Of a stretch of 64,000 nt of DNA, positions 34,140 through 43,641 are shown one piece after another. The translations under genes were made by a program, and so were the position numbers. A model generated the notes under the pieces. It was not told the origin of the DNA and did no database searches. It saw only the letters and a program-made list of their open reading frames with translations. Each line of letters opens with the position of its first letter. The first letter of the stretch is position 1. The stretch lies in assembly GCA_021772935.1 (NCBI GenBank), contig JAJFLA010000005.1, positions 62,001 through 126,000 of the forward strand, in the 5' to 3' direction. This DNA is from Gammaproteobacteria bacterium. Its GTDB lineage: Bacteria > Pseudomonadota > Gammaproteobacteria > Xanthomonadales > SZUA-36.

Positions 34140-35249
34140 ATGGGAATTTTCGAAGCGATTGAAGTCACCGAACATGAACAGGTCATATTCTGCAATAACC
34201 AGGACGCAGATCTCAAAGCCATCATCGCCATTCACAACACCGTACTCGGCCCTGCCCTGGGCGGGCTGCGGATGTGGCCTTATGGCTCAGAGCAGGAGGC
34301 ACTGGACGATGTGCTACGTTTGTCTCGTGGTATGACCTACAAGGCCGCCGTATCCGGCCTGAACCTGGGTGGTGGCAAAGCGGTCATCATCGGTGATCCG
34401 AGGCAAGACAAATCGGAAGCGTTATTCCGGGCTTTCGGACGTTTTATTGATAGCCTGCATGGCCGTTACATTACTGCAGAGGATGTCGGTATCGATGTGA
34501 ACGACATGGAGTTCCTTTTTCAGGAAACTAATAATGTCGTCGGTGTGCACCAGGTACACGGTGGTTCCGGTGACCCCTCACCTTATACCGCTTATGGCAC
34601 CCTCCAGGGTATCAAGGCGGCGCTGCAATGGAAATTTGGCAATCAGGAAGTGGGTCAATACAGCTTTGCTGTCCAGGGCGCCGGCCATGTTGGTTTCCAC
34701 CTGGTGAAATTGCTCCGTGAGGCCGGCGCCAAGGTATTTGTTACCGACTTCAACGAAGACGCCGTGGCCAAGGCCGTGGACTTGGGAGCAGAGGCTGTCG
34801 GTCTCGACGAAATCTACGATGTCGATGCCGATGTATTCAGCCCTTGTGCATTGGGTGCAGTTGTCAATGAAGAAACCATCCCACGCTTCAAGTTCAAAGT
34901 TGTTGCCGGTGCTGCTAATAACCAGTTGGCAACGGAAGAATCCGGTGATCAACTGGCAGCGCGAGATATTTTGTATGCGCCCGACTATGCTGTAAATGCG
35001 GGTGGCTTGATGAATGTCTCGATTGAGTTTGAAGGCTGGAACGAGGAACGTGCACTGCGCATGACCCGTACTATCTATTACAATCTGATGAAGATATTCA
35101 GTATCGCCGACCGGGACAACATTCCCAGCTACAAAGCGGCTGACCGCATGGCTGAAGAGCGTATCGAAATTATCGGTAAGCTAAAATTACCGCATATGGG
35201 TAAGCCACATCGCTTCCCAGGGCGTGAACGAAACAACGGTAACCAATAA
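34140..35249 (+). CDS. Leucine dehydrogenase (Glu/Leu/Phe/Val dehydrogenase family)
   Basis: A 369-residue NAD-dependent amino acid dehydrogenase, probably acting on leucine, valine and isoleucine to give oxoacids. GPALGGLRMWPY and the catalytic lysine in LNLGGGKAVIIGDP are conserved, followed by a Rossmann domain with VQGAGHVGFHLVKLLREAGA. Length is that of leucine rather than glutamate dehydrogenase (about 420-450). First gene of a plus-strand leucine degradation cluster; GGAGG lies 8 bp before the ATG. Phenylalanine dehydrogenase is a close alternative, but the context favours leucine. Confidence 0.9.
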   Translation: MGIFEAIEVTEHEQVIFCNNQDADLKAIIAIHNTVLGPALGGLRMWPYGSEQEALDDVLRLSRGMTYKAAVSGLNLGGGKAVIIGDPRQDKSEALFRAFGRFIDSLHGRYITAEDVGIDVNDMEFLFQETNNVVGVHQVHGGSGDPSPYTAYGTLQGIKAALQWKFGNQEVGQYSFAVQGAGHVGFHLVKLLREAGAKVFVTDFNEDAVAKAVDLGAEAVGLDEIYDVDADVFSPCALGAVVNEETIPRFKFKVVAGAANNQLATEESGDQLAARDILYAPDYAVNAGGLMNVSIEFEGWNEERALRMTRTIYYNLMKIFSIADRDNIPSYKAADRMAEERIEIIGKLKLPHMGKPHRFPGRERNNGNQ

Positions 35250-35270
35250 ATACCAGGAATCTGTAAAAAC

Positions 35271-36425
35271 ATGCATGTACAAATGCCATTGAATGAAGAG
35301 CTGGAACTGCTACGCGAAACCGTACGGCGGTTCGCTGAACAGGAAATCACGCCTCGCGCTGAAGAAATCGATAGGAGTAATACCTTCCCCCAGGATTTAT
35401 GGCCCAAGTTGGGTGAGTTGGGCTTACTCGGTATGACCATACCGGAATCACTGGGCGGCTCTGACTTGGGTTACCTTGCGCACGTGGTTGCCATGGAAGA
35501 AATCTCCCGGGCCTCAGGCTCGGTTGGTTTGTCATATGGTGCCAACAGCAATCTGTGCATGGATAACCTGAATAAAAATGGCTCCGAAAGCCAACGTCAG
35601 AAATATTTGCCCGGTTTGTGCAGCGGTAAACTGGTCGGTGCACTGGCAATGTCGGAATCCGGTGCTGGTTCCGATGTGGTTGGCTCAATGAGCTGTCGTG
35701 CAGAACTGCAGGGTGACCACTGGCTGACCAACGGTTCCAAAATGTGGATTACCAATGGACCGGAGGCCGACGTGCTGATTGTCTATATGCGTACAGCAGC
35801 TAAAGAAGCAGGTTCGTCTACGATGACCGGTTTCCTCGTCGAAAAAGGTATGCCCGGCTTTAGTACGGCGCAAAAACTGGATAAGTTTGGCATGCGCGGC
35901 TCGAATACCTGCGAGTTGGTCTTTGAAAATTGTAAAATTCCGCTTGAAAACGTCATTGGCAAAATCAACCGGGGCGTAAAACTGTTAATGGGCGGTCTGA
36001 ATACAGAACGCCTGGTATTATCTGGTGGTCCCCTGGGTCTGATGCAAGCCTGTCTCGATCTGGTGATCCCGTATATGCGAGAACGCAAACAATTTGACCG
36101 CGCGATTGGCTCATTCGGCATCATGCAAGCCAAGCTGGCGGATATGTACACAGCCCTGCAGTCGTCACGTGCGTATGTTTACCGGATCGCAGAAGACTAT
36201 GATGCGGGAAAACGGTCGCGTATCGACCCGGCGGCCTGCCTGTTACATGCATCCAGCAGCGCCATAAAAGTCGCTCTGGAGGCGATCCAGGCACTGGGCG
36301 CCAATGGCTATATCAATCAATACCCGGCAGGGCGTATATTGCGTGATGCCAAGCTATATGAAATTGGAGCCGGCACCAACGAGATTCGGAGAATGCTGAT
36401 CGGTCGCGAACTGGTATCGCTGTAA
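35271..36425 (+). CDS. liuA: Isovaleryl-CoA dehydrogenase
   Basis: A 384-residue FAD acyl-CoA dehydrogenase oxidising isovaleryl-CoA to 3-methylcrotonyl-CoA. ALAMSESGAGSDVVGSM and the KMWITNGPEAD flavin-binding block are present. The catalytic Glu lies in the isovaleryl-specific position within GLNTERLVLSGGPLGLMQ, rather than only in the C-terminal YEIGAGTNEIRRMLIGREL. Electrons pass to ETF. It lies 21 bp after leucine dehydrogenase, in order with liuB, liuC and liuE. Confidence 0.94.
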   Translation: MHVQMPLNEELELLRETVRRFAEQEITPRAEEIDRSNTFPQDLWPKLGELGLLGMTIPESLGGSDLGYLAHVVAMEEISRASGSVGLSYGANSNLCMDNLNKNGSESQRQKYLPGLCSGKLVGALAMSESGAGSDVVGSMSCRAELQGDHWLTNGSKMWITNGPEADVLIVYMRTAAKEAGSSTMTGFLVEKGMPGFSTAQKLDKFGMRGSNTCELVFENCKIPLENVIGKINRGVKLLMGGLNTERLVLSGGPLGLMQACLDLVIPYMRERKQFDRAIGSFGIMQAKLADMYTALQSSRAYVYRIAEDYDAGKRSRIDPAACLLHASSSAIKVALEAIQALGANGYINQYPAGRILRDAKLYEIGAGTNEIRRMLIGRELVSL

Positions 36426-36485
36426 CCGGTCTGATCCCCTGCCTATAAAATAATCACCCAATACTTTTATGGAGTTTTTATCAAA

Positions 36486-37664
36486 ATGAATAACAAAGTC
36501 GTCATTGTCGGTGCCAAGCGCACCCCTATCGGCTCTTTTCAGGGCCAGTTTTCCACGGTTCCCGCTGACGAACTCGGTGCCGCGGCTATTCGCGGTGCTA
36601 TCGAACAGGCTGGTCTGAAGCCGGAAGCTGTCGATGATGTTCTGATGGGCTGTGTACTGGCGGCTGGTGTCGGTCAGGCACCTGCTCGTATTGCTGCACG
36701 CAAAGCAGGCATTCCAACCTCTGCCGGTGCAGTTACCATTAACAAAGCCTGTGGTTCTGCCATGAAAACCATGCAGATTGGTCATGATCAAATTCTCGCG
36801 GGCTCATCAAACATCGTTGTGGCAGGTGGTATGGAAAACATGACACTTGCACCCTACCTGCTGCCGAAAGCCCGTGGTGGTTATCGCATGGGTCATGGCG
36901 AGGTCCTCGACCACATGTTCTTCGATGGTCTGCAAAACCCCGATGACAAGTTGATGATGGGGGTTTTTGGCGAACGCTGTGCAGAAAAATATGCGTTCAC
37001 ACGGGAACAGCAGGATGCTTTCTCAATCACTTCAATCAAGCGTTCACTTGATGCCATGGAGAGTGAATTTGACGCGGAAATTACCCCAGTTACGGTCAAG
37101 TCCCGTCGTGGTGAAACCGTGGTCAGCAAAGACCAGGACCCGCCTTCCTGCAACCTGGAGAAAATTCCGACCCTGCGAGCTGCATTCAAAAAGGATGGCA
37201 CGGTTACCGCCGCCACTTCTTCAAAGATTTCCGATGGTGCTGCAGCCACGGTCATGATGTCTGCACAAAAGGCCGCTGATATGGGCCTTACACCGCTGGC
37301 TACTATTGTTGCCCATGCAACTTTCTCACAGGATCCCGAATGGTTTACCACCGCCCCTATCGGTGCGATTGAACAGGTATTGAACAAGGCTGGCTGGAAC
37401 ACTGATGATGTGGATCTGTTTGAGGTCAACGAGGCTTTTGCGACGGTAACCATGGCAGCCATGCACGAACTCAACATTGAGCACTCCAAAATGAATGTTA
37501 ACGGTGGCGCCTGTGCCTTGGGTCACCCCATCGGTGCATCCGGTGCCCGCATTGTGGTGACATTAATTAACGCACTGCAACAACGCGGACTTAAAAAGGG
37601 TGTAGCTGCCCTATGTATCGGTGGTGGTGAAGCAACTGCTATTGCCATTGAACTGCCAGAATAA
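36486..37664 (+). CDS. Acetyl-CoA C-acetyltransferase (thiolase)
   Basis: A 392-residue thiolase. Active-site Cys in INKACGSAMKTMQ (about residue 87), His in VNEAFA context and the second Cys in NGGACALGHPIGASGARI. In this cluster it would cleave acetoacetyl-CoA, formed from the HMG-CoA lyase product acetoacetate, or take part in isoleucine breakdown. A degradative ketoacyl thiolase such as FadA is less likely given the size and context. Confidence 0.92.
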   Translation: MNNKVVIVGAKRTPIGSFQGQFSTVPADELGAAAIRGAIEQAGLKPEAVDDVLMGCVLAAGVGQAPARIAARKAGIPTSAGAVTINKACGSAMKTMQIGHDQILAGSSNIVVAGGMENMTLAPYLLPKARGGYRMGHGEVLDHMFFDGLQNPDDKLMMGVFGERCAEKYAFTREQQDAFSITSIKRSLDAMESEFDAEITPVTVKSRRGETVVSKDQDPPSCNLEKIPTLRAAFKKDGTVTAATSSKISDGAAATVMMSAQKAADMGLTPLATIVAHATFSQDPEWFTTAPIGAIEQVLNKAGWNTDDVDLFEVNEAFATVTMAAMHELNIEHSKMNVNGGACALGHPIGASGARIVVTLINALQQRGLKKGVAALCIGGGEATAIAIELPE

Positions 37665-37682
37665 ATCAGAGACGATCAACTC

Positions 37683-39290
37683 ATGGCAATCATAAAATCG
37701 CAGATAGACACCAACAGCAAAGACTTTGTTGCCAATGATGCACATATGCGCGAACTGGTTGCTGATTTGCAAAAGCAGCTGGACCAGGTCGAACTGGGTG
37801 GTGGTGTAAAAGCCTGTAAGAAGCACACGCAACGCGGCAAAATGCTGCCACGCGAACGTATCAAACAATTGATCGATCCCGGCACTTCGTTTTTGGAACT
37901 CTCGCCAATGGCTGCGCATGGCATGTATGACTCAAAGGCACCTGCAGCCGGCATCATCACCGGAATCGGTCGTGTCAGCGATCAGGAAGTGGTCATTATT
38001 GCCAACGATGCAACCGTCAAGGGTGGTAGTTACTTACCAATGACGGTGAAAAAGCATCTTCGTGCCCAGGAAATCGCGCTGGAAAACCATCTGCCTTGTA
38101 TTTACCTGGTTGATTCCGGTGGGGCTTTCCTGCCGTTGCAGGACGAGGTATTTCCGGATCGAGAACATTTTGGCCGGATCTTTTATAACCAGGCCCATCT
38201 GTCAGCCGCCAATATTCCGCAAATCGGCGTGGTAATGGGTTCTTGCACTGCGGGCGGTGCTTACGTCCCCGCCATGAGTGACGAATCCATCATCGTCAAG
38301 AATCAGGGCACTATCTTCCTCGGTGGACCACCACTGGTGAAAGCGGCTACAGGTGAAATTGTCGATGCAGAATCCCTGGGTGGTGCAGAAGTACATTGCA
38401 CTAAATCGGGTGTCACCGACCATTTTGCGATGGATGATGCACACGCACTTCAACTTGCGCGTGAAGCCGTTACCTATTTGAATCGTCAAAAAAATAACCC
38501 GCTGGAAATGCAGAAATCGATCAGCCCGGCTTATCCGGTCGAGGAGATCTACGGCATTGTTTCACGCGATACGCGCTACCCTTACAAGGTGCGTGAAATC
38601 ATAACCCGACTTATTGACGGAAGTGAATTTCATGAATTCAAAGCCCGTTATGGCAAAACCCTGGTCTGTGGTTTTGCCCGTCTGCATGGCTATCCGGTTG
38701 GCATAGTTGCCAACAACGGTATTCTGTTTTCAGATAGCGCATTGAAAGGAACACATTTCATACAAATCTGCAATAAACGTAATATTCCATTGATATTCCT
38801 ACAAAATGTTACTGGATTTATGGTTGGAAAGGCGGTCGAAAATTCCGGAATTGCAAAGGATGGAGCTAAAATGGTAACAGCTGTTGCCACCTCCCACGTA
38901 CCCAAATTTACGGTCATCATTGGCGGCTCTTTCGGTGCGGGCAACTACGCCATGTGTGGACGCGCCTACCAACCAAGGATGATTTGGATGTGGCCTAATG
39001 CGCGTATTTCGGTCATGGGTGGCGAGCAGGCCTCGTCGGTGCTGGCTACCATCCGCCGGGATGCACTTGAGGCGGCCGGCAATGACTGGTCGACTGAAGA
39101 TGAAGAGGCATTTAAAAAGCCGATCCGTGACAACTATGATAAAGAAGGTCACCCCTACCACGCGACCGCACGTCTATGGGATGATGGCGTTATCGACCCC
39201 ATTGATACACGTCACGTACTGGGACTCGCGTTGTCGGCAGCCATGAATGCACCGATCAAACGAGGTAAACACGGCATATTCAGAATGTAG
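37683..39290 (+). CDS. liuB: Methylcrotonoyl-CoA carboxylase, carboxyltransferase subunit
   Basis: A 535-residue biotin-dependent carboxyltransferase that carboxylates 3-methylcrotonyl-CoA. [47 protein letters not shown] and [25 protein letters not shown] are characteristic of MccB. It needs a biotin carboxylase/carrier subunit (LiuD), which is not encoded between liuC and liuE as usual, nor elsewhere in this window. Confidence 0.94.
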   Translation: MAIIKSQIDTNSKDFVANDAHMRELVADLQKQLDQVELGGGVKACKKHTQRGKMLPRERIKQLIDPGTSFLELSPMAAHGMYDSKAPAAGIITGIGRVSDQEVVIIANDATVKGGSYLPMTVKKHLRAQEIALENHLPCIYLVDSGGAFLPLQDEVFPDREHFGRIFYNQAHLSAANIPQIGVVMGSCTAGGAYVPAMSDESIIVKNQGTIFLGGPPLVKAATGEIVDAESLGGAEVHCTKSGVTDHFAMDDAHALQLAREAVTYLNRQKNNPLEMQKSISPAYPVEEIYGIVSRDTRYPYKVREIITRLIDGSEFHEFKARYGKTLVCGFARLHGYPVGIVANNGILFSDSALKGTHFIQICNKRNIPLIFLQNVTGFMVGKAVENSGIAKDGAKMVTAVATSHVPKFTVIIGGSFGAGNYAMCGRAYQPRMIWMWPNARISVMGGEQASSVLATIRRDALEAAGNDWSTEDEEAFKKPIRDNYDKEGHPYHATARLWDDGVIDPIDTRHVLGLALSAAMNAPIKRGKHGIFRM

Positions 39291-39317
39291 CGTTCAAAAT
39301 ACGCGGAGCATATCTTC

Positions 39318-40112
39318 ATGCAGACCCTGATAAGTAGCACCGACAACCGAGGTGTCCTGACCTTAAACATGAACCGGCCGCAGGTGCATAACGCATTTGA
39401 TGCGGTCATGATTCGTGAACTGACCAGGGCACTGAAGCTGGCAGATCAGGACGATAGCGTCAGGATCGTCGTTATCACCGGTACGGGCTCATGTTTTTCC
39501 GCTGGCGCTGATATGCACTGGATGCGCAGCTTGGTAGAAGCCGACCTGGCAGATAATGAACGTGACGCACTCGAACTTGCGACGCTGATGCGTAGCCTGA
39601 ACTATCTCTCAAAGCCAACCATTGCCAGGATCAACGGCGCAGCGTTCGGTGGTGGACTTGGTCTCATAGCGGCCTGTGATATCAGCATTGCTGTTGATAA
39701 CGCCCGTTTTGGTCTGACTGAAGCACGCCTGGGTCTCGCACCTGCCGTTATTTCACCTTATGTCATACGCTGTATCGGTGAACACAATGCACGACGTTAC
39801 TTCCTCACTGGCGAACGTTTTGGTAGTCAACAAGCGCAACAGATTGGTCTGATTCAGCAATATGTAACAACCGATCAACTCGACCAGGCCGTTGAAGAGA
39901 TGACCTTACAGTTACTCAAAGGCGGACCATTAGCCATCGCTCATTGCAAACAATTGGTCTTTACGGTTGCTGGTCACAACGCAAAAGAGCAAAAAGGTAT
40001 AGATGCGATCACCAGCAAACTGATTGCAAGGCTGCGGGTTTCCGCTGAAGGACAAGAGGGGCTGTCAGCTTTCCTTGATAAACGCAACCCCGAATGGATC
40101 GACACTAAGTGA
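39318..40112 (+). CDS. liuC: Methylglutaconyl-CoA hydratase (enoyl-CoA hydratase family)
   Basis: A 264-residue crotonase-fold enzyme hydrating 3-methylglutaconyl-CoA to HMG-CoA. FSAGADMHWMRS is the first oxyanion loop and INGAAFGGGLGLIAACDISIAVDNARFGLTEARLGLAPAVISPYV the second, with the catalytic Glu. The ADMHWM wording is typical of LiuC. Its TGA overlaps the start of liuE. Confidence 0.92.
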   Translation: MQTLISSTDNRGVLTLNMNRPQVHNAFDAVMIRELTRALKLADQDDSVRIVVITGTGSCFSAGADMHWMRSLVEADLADNERDALELATLMRSLNYLSKPTIARINGAAFGGGLGLIAACDISIAVDNARFGLTEARLGLAPAVISPYVIRCIGEHNARRYFLTGERFGSQQAQQIGLIQQYVTTDQLDQAVEEMTLQLLKGGPLAIAHCKQLVFTVAGHNAKEQKGIDAITSKLIARLRVSAEGQEGLSAFLDKRNPEWIDTK

Positions 40113-41041
40113 GCTCTGAAAGGAGTGATTTTGTCACAGTGGTCGAAGTTGGTCCTCGTGATGGCTTGCAAAATGAAACAAACATCCTGCCTGCAAGCAC
40201 AAAAGTAGAACTAATCGAGCAGCTTGCTAATTGTGGTGTCCCAGTGATTGAGGCAGGCAGTTTTGTCAGCCCGAAGTGGGTTCCGCAAATGGCTGACACA
40301 GAATCTGTGATCACCGGTCTGACCATCCTGCCTGGCACACGCTACCCGGTATTGGTTCCCAACCTGACAGGCTTTGAACGAGCGATCAAGGCCGGTGCAA
40401 AAGAGATTGCCGTGTTTACGGCGGCCTCAGAGAGCTTTAGCGAACGCAACACCAATTGTAGTATCACTGAATCCATCAGCCGGCTTGAAGCGGTGACAGA
40501 ACAGGCTAAAGCGACTGGCATTCGGGTTCGTGGTTATATTTCCTGTGTGCTCGGTTGCCCTTATGAAGGTGTCATTGATGCCAACGCAGTGACGGCGGTT
40601 TGTGCACAGCTGATGCGACTGGGTTGTGATGAAATATCCCTTGGGGACACCATCGGTGTCGGCACACCTGCACTCGCAAATGCTTTGGTCAAAAGCGTCA
40701 GTTCAGTAGTGCCTGTCACACAACTGGCGGTACATTTCCATGATACTTATGGGCAGGCCCTGGCCAATATCCTTGCTTGCCTTGATGCCGGAGTCCGCAC
40801 GGTAGACTCATCTGTTTCCGGATTGGGTGGCTGCCCATATGCGAATGGCGCCAGTGGCAATGTGGCCAGCGAGGATGTGGTGTATATGCTGCACGGTCTG
40901 GGACTTGCCACCGGTATCGACCTTAATAGCCTGTCCATTACCGGTGACTGGATTTCAAAACAACTGCAACGCCCCAATAACAGCAAAGTGGGTCTTGCAC
41001 TGAATCAAACAAACAGGAGTATTCACCATGCAATTGAATGA
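40109..41041 (+). CDS. liuE: Hydroxymethylglutaryl-CoA lyase
   Basis: A 310-residue TIM-barrel lyase splitting HMG-CoA into acetyl-CoA and acetoacetate. VVEVGPRDGLQNE (metal-binding Asp), AVHFHDTYGQALAN (metal-binding histidines) and the catalytic Cys in GLGGCPYANGASGNVASED are present. The start is a GTG overlapping the liuC stop (GTGA), consistent with translational coupling. It overlaps the next gene by 14 bp. Confidence 0.94.
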   Translation: MSSERSDFVTVVEVGPRDGLQNETNILPASTKVELIEQLANCGVPVIEAGSFVSPKWVPQMADTESVITGLTILPGTRYPVLVPNLTGFERAIKAGAKEIAVFTAASESFSERNTNCSITESISRLEAVTEQAKATGIRVRGYISCVLGCPYEGVIDANAVTAVCAQLMRLGCDEISLGDTIGVGTPALANALVKSVSSVVPVTQLAVHFHDTYGQALANILACLDAGVRTVDSSVSGLGGCPYANGASGNVASEDVVYMLHGLGLATGIDLNSLSITGDWISKQLQRPNNSKVGLALNQTNRSIHHAIE

Positions 41042-41795
41042 AGTTAAAGCACTGATAACCGGCGGCGTCTCTGGATTGGGACTGGCCGTGGCACGTAAAG
41101 TGGTCGCCAGCGGCGGTCAGGCGGTGTTACTGGATATCAACGACAGCGCCGGTGCAGATGTAGAAACTGAATTAGGCGGCGCCGTGAGCTATGTTCGAAC
41201 CGACGTCACCAGCGAACAGGGTGTTATCGATGCCATTGCCCTGGCGGTTGATCACATGGGCCTGATCAATGTCGCAGTCAATTGTGCGGGTGTTATCGGC
41301 GCTGGTCGTGTACTTGGCCGGGAAGCGCCGATGGCACTGGATTTTTTTGCTAAAGCGATCCAGATCAATCTGATCGGCAGTTTCAATGTCATCAAGGCCG
41401 CTGGCGCGGTGATGGGATCTAACCCGCCTGATGCAGATGGCCAACGTGGTGTGATTATCAGCACCGCTTCTGTCGCTGCCTATGAGGGCCAGATCGGTCA
41501 GGCAGCGTATTCCGCTTCCAAAGCTGGAATCGTCGGCATGACATTACCGATCGCACGGGAATTTGCCCGTATTGGTGTACGTGTAAATACCGTCGCACCC
41601 GGTATATTCCTGACACCGATGGCTGACGGTATGCCAGAACACGTACAGGAATCACTGGGCGCATCGGTTCCATTTCCCAGTCGTTTAGGCAAACCGGAAG
41701 AATTTGCTGAATTGGTCGCGCATATCATGGAGAATGGATATATTAATGGTGAGACCATCCGTCTGGATGGTGCTGCCAGACTGGCACCAAAATAA
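41028..41795 (+). CDS. Short-chain dehydrogenase, 3-hydroxyacyl-CoA type 2-like
   Basis: A 255-residue SDR with ITGGVSGLGLAVARKVV as nucleotide-binding motif, NCAG, and the catalytic Ser then YSASKAG (Tyr-x3-Lys). The insertion and the APGIFLTPMADGMPEHVQESLGASVPFPSRLGKPEEFA tail resemble the type 2 hydroxyacyl-CoA dehydrogenases (HSD17B10 group), which oxidise 2-methyl-3-hydroxybutyryl-CoA in isoleucine breakdown. An AGGAG site lies 8 bp before the ATG, inside liuE. Together with the thiolase it could extend the cluster to isoleucine. Substrate is inferred. Confidence 0.88.
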   Translation: MQLNEVKALITGGVSGLGLAVARKVVASGGQAVLLDINDSAGADVETELGGAVSYVRTDVTSEQGVIDAIALAVDHMGLINVAVNCAGVIGAGRVLGREAPMALDFFAKAIQINLIGSFNVIKAAGAVMGSNPPDADGQRGVIISTASVAAYEGQIGQAAYSASKAGIVGMTLPIAREFARIGVRVNTVAPGIFLTPMADGMPEHVQESLGASVPFPSRLGKPEEFAELVAHIMENGYINGETIRLDGAARLAPK

Positions 41796-41805
41796 GGAGG
41801 GTCCC

Positions 41806-42213
41806 ATGGAAACTTTTGCCGAAGTAAGACAACATATTATTGATAATCACCAGCTGTTCATTGACGAGCCGTTCCAACTCGGATTTGAATGTCCGATTAA
41901 AGACAATGACAGAAAACAAAGTGTTTTTCTCGCGGAGCTGAAAGCCTCCGATAACCGACGTTATTTGCGGGTCGAAACACTGGTCTGCCCGTTGGCTGCC
42001 TTTGATGCGGAGAAATGTTTACGCATCAACCTGATTCTCCGGGTTGGATACCTGGCAGTCGGTGATCTCGAGGGCACAGCCTACATCAAAATGTGTGCAA
42101 ACCTGGCCTATAATTCATTGAATAGTGAAGAGCTGGAATACGTGATCAGCCATATGGCACCGATGGCAGATCGCATGGAACAGGCACTTGAATCAAATGG
42201 TGATTTTGCCTAG
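41806..42213 (+). CDS. Small protein of unknown function at the end of the leucine cluster
   Basis: A 135-residue cytoplasmic protein not recognised. The ATG at 41806 has an excellent ribosome site (AAGGAGG) and lies 10 bp after the dehydrogenase stop, so it belongs to the operon. It has an alternating strand/helix pattern (QLGFECPI, YLRVETLVCPL, INLILRVGYLAVGD) and an acidic C-terminal helix (EELEYVISHMAPMADRMEQALESNGD). The layout is reminiscent of the YbjN/secretion-chaperone fold, but I could not confirm this. No signal peptide, membrane segment or catalytic motif is seen. Confidence 0.75.
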   Translation: METFAEVRQHIIDNHQLFIDEPFQLGFECPIKDNDRKQSVFLAELKASDNRRYLRVETLVCPLAAFDAEKCLRINLILRVGYLAVGDLEGTAYIKMCANLAYNSLNSEELEYVISHMAPMADRMEQALESNGDFA

Positions 42214-42497
42214 GCCGGACATTTCACCAAGGATTCGGGAATTGCGCGGTAGCTGGCGAAACAGTTTGGTGAATCGTTCGAAAAACTATAGCAAAAGCTA
42301 TGGTTTGAGTAGGATTTGCCGAAATGTGAAGCCAGATGCTGTGCAAAACCGGATAGGACAAAGTGTATTTTTCGAGAATCACTATGTACACTCATAATCA
42401 TTTGATTCACATGAAATATACGACTCTATCGTCCGCCTTGGTGAAATGTTCGGGCTAGGCCGTCGTACCTTTAATGATAGCAAGTGAGGAGTAAACC

Positions 42498-43325
42498 ATG
42501 GATATGGTCAAAGATTTTCTTGATTACCTGGTAAACAACAAGGCTATAACTTCGTGGTTGATTTCGCTCGCCATTGCAGTGGCTGTGTTCATAGTGGGTC
42601 GCTGGCTGGCAAAAAAGGTAACAGGCGTGATCCGTACCCTGATGCTCAAACGCGATATGGAAGAGACATTAATCAACTTCCTTGCACAGGTGATGTACGC
42701 CATGTTGATGACCGTGGTCATCATCACTTCGTTGAACACCATGGGTGTACCTGTAACCTCGGTCGCGGCCATTGTTGGCGCCGCCGGTCTGGCCATCGGA
42801 CTGGCACTGAAAGATTCCTTGTCCAACTTTGCCCAGGGCGTGATGCTGGTTTTGTTTCAGCCTTTCAAAAAAGGTGATTTTGTTGAAGTAGGCGGCGTAT
42901 CCGGCTCGGTTGAGGAAATTCGTATCTTCAGTACCATTTTAAAGACCGGCGACAATAAGCAGGTCATCATCCCCAATGGCATCGTCGGCAGCGGCACGAT
43001 CACCAATTATTCGGTCCATGACACACGTCGTATTGATCTTGTCATGGGTGTCGGATATGACGATGACCTCAAAGTTGTACGTGATGTCCTGACCCGCACC
43101 TGTGCGGCCCACCCATTGATTATGGACGAACCAAAAACCAATATTTTTGTCTCCAACCTGGGTGACAGCAGTGTTGATTTTGTGGTCCGGCCATGGGTCA
43201 AAACATCAGATTACTGGACGGTCTACGGTGATTTACTTGAAAGCTTCAAGCTTGAACTCGAAGCCGCCGGTTGCAACCTGCCGTACCCGCAAACGGATGT
43301 ACACCTTCATCAGGTAACGTCCTGA
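42498..43325 (+). CDS. mscS: Small-conductance mechanosensitive channel
   Basis: A 275-residue inner-membrane channel opened by membrane tension, relieving osmotic downshock. Three transmembrane helices occupy about 18-40, 60-82 and 90-115. The pore helix has AAIVGAAGLAIGLALKDSLSNFAQGVMLV (the glycine/alanine-packed TM3), followed by the MscS beta domain (KGDFVEVGGVSGSVEEI, VIIPNG) and the C-terminal alpha/beta vestibule. Length matches E. coli MscS (286). GTGAGGAG lies upstream. Monocistronic or with the next gene 28 bp downstream. Confidence 0.94.
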   Translation: MDMVKDFLDYLVNNKAITSWLISLAIAVAVFIVGRWLAKKVTGVIRTLMLKRDMEETLINFLAQVMYAMLMTVVIITSLNTMGVPVTSVAAIVGAAGLAIGLALKDSLSNFAQGVMLVLFQPFKKGDFVEVGGVSGSVEEIRIFSTILKTGDNKQVIIPNGIVGSGTITNYSVHDTRRIDLVMGVGYDDDLKVVRDVLTRTCAAHPLIMDEPKTNIFVSNLGDSSVDFVVRPWVKTSDYWTVYGDLLESFKLELEAAGCNLPYPQTDVHLHQVTS

Positions 43326-43353
43326 ACCTTAAAACCAACGACAGGAGAACAAC

Positions 43354-43641
43354 ATGTCGAATGAGGGCTATCACGAACCGATTGCGGAACTCAGCGATGA
43401 AACCCGTGATATGCATCGCGCCATCACTTCGTTGATGGAAGAACTCGAGGCTATAGACTGGTACAACCAACGTGTTGATGCCTGCAAGGACGCTGAATTA
43501 CGGGCTATCCTTGCACACAATCGAGACGAGGAGAAAGAACACGCCGCGATGGTGTTGGAATGGATCCGCAGACACGATGCCGGCATGGATCATGAACTCA
43601 AGGATTATCTATTCACTGACAAGCCCATTGCGCACAGCTAA
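43354..43641 (+). CDS. Encapsulated-ferritin-like protein (EncFtn family)
   Basis: A 95-residue helical-hairpin ferroxidase of the EncFtn family, which forms decamers with iron sites at the dimer interface. MEELEAIDWYNQRVDA and ILAHNRDEEKEHAAMVLEWIRR closely match characterised members. The metal ligands Glu32, Glu62 and a His in EEKEHAAM are kept. Family members normally end in an encapsulin-targeting peptide after a linker; this one stops ten residues after the second helix (LFTDKPIAHS), and no encapsulin gene is in the window. It has a CAGGAGA ribosome site. Confidence 0.88.
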   Translation: MSNEGYHEPIAELSDETRDMHRAITSLMEELEAIDWYNQRVDACKDAELRAILAHNRDEEKEHAAMVLEWIRRHDAGMDHELKDYLFTDKPIAHS

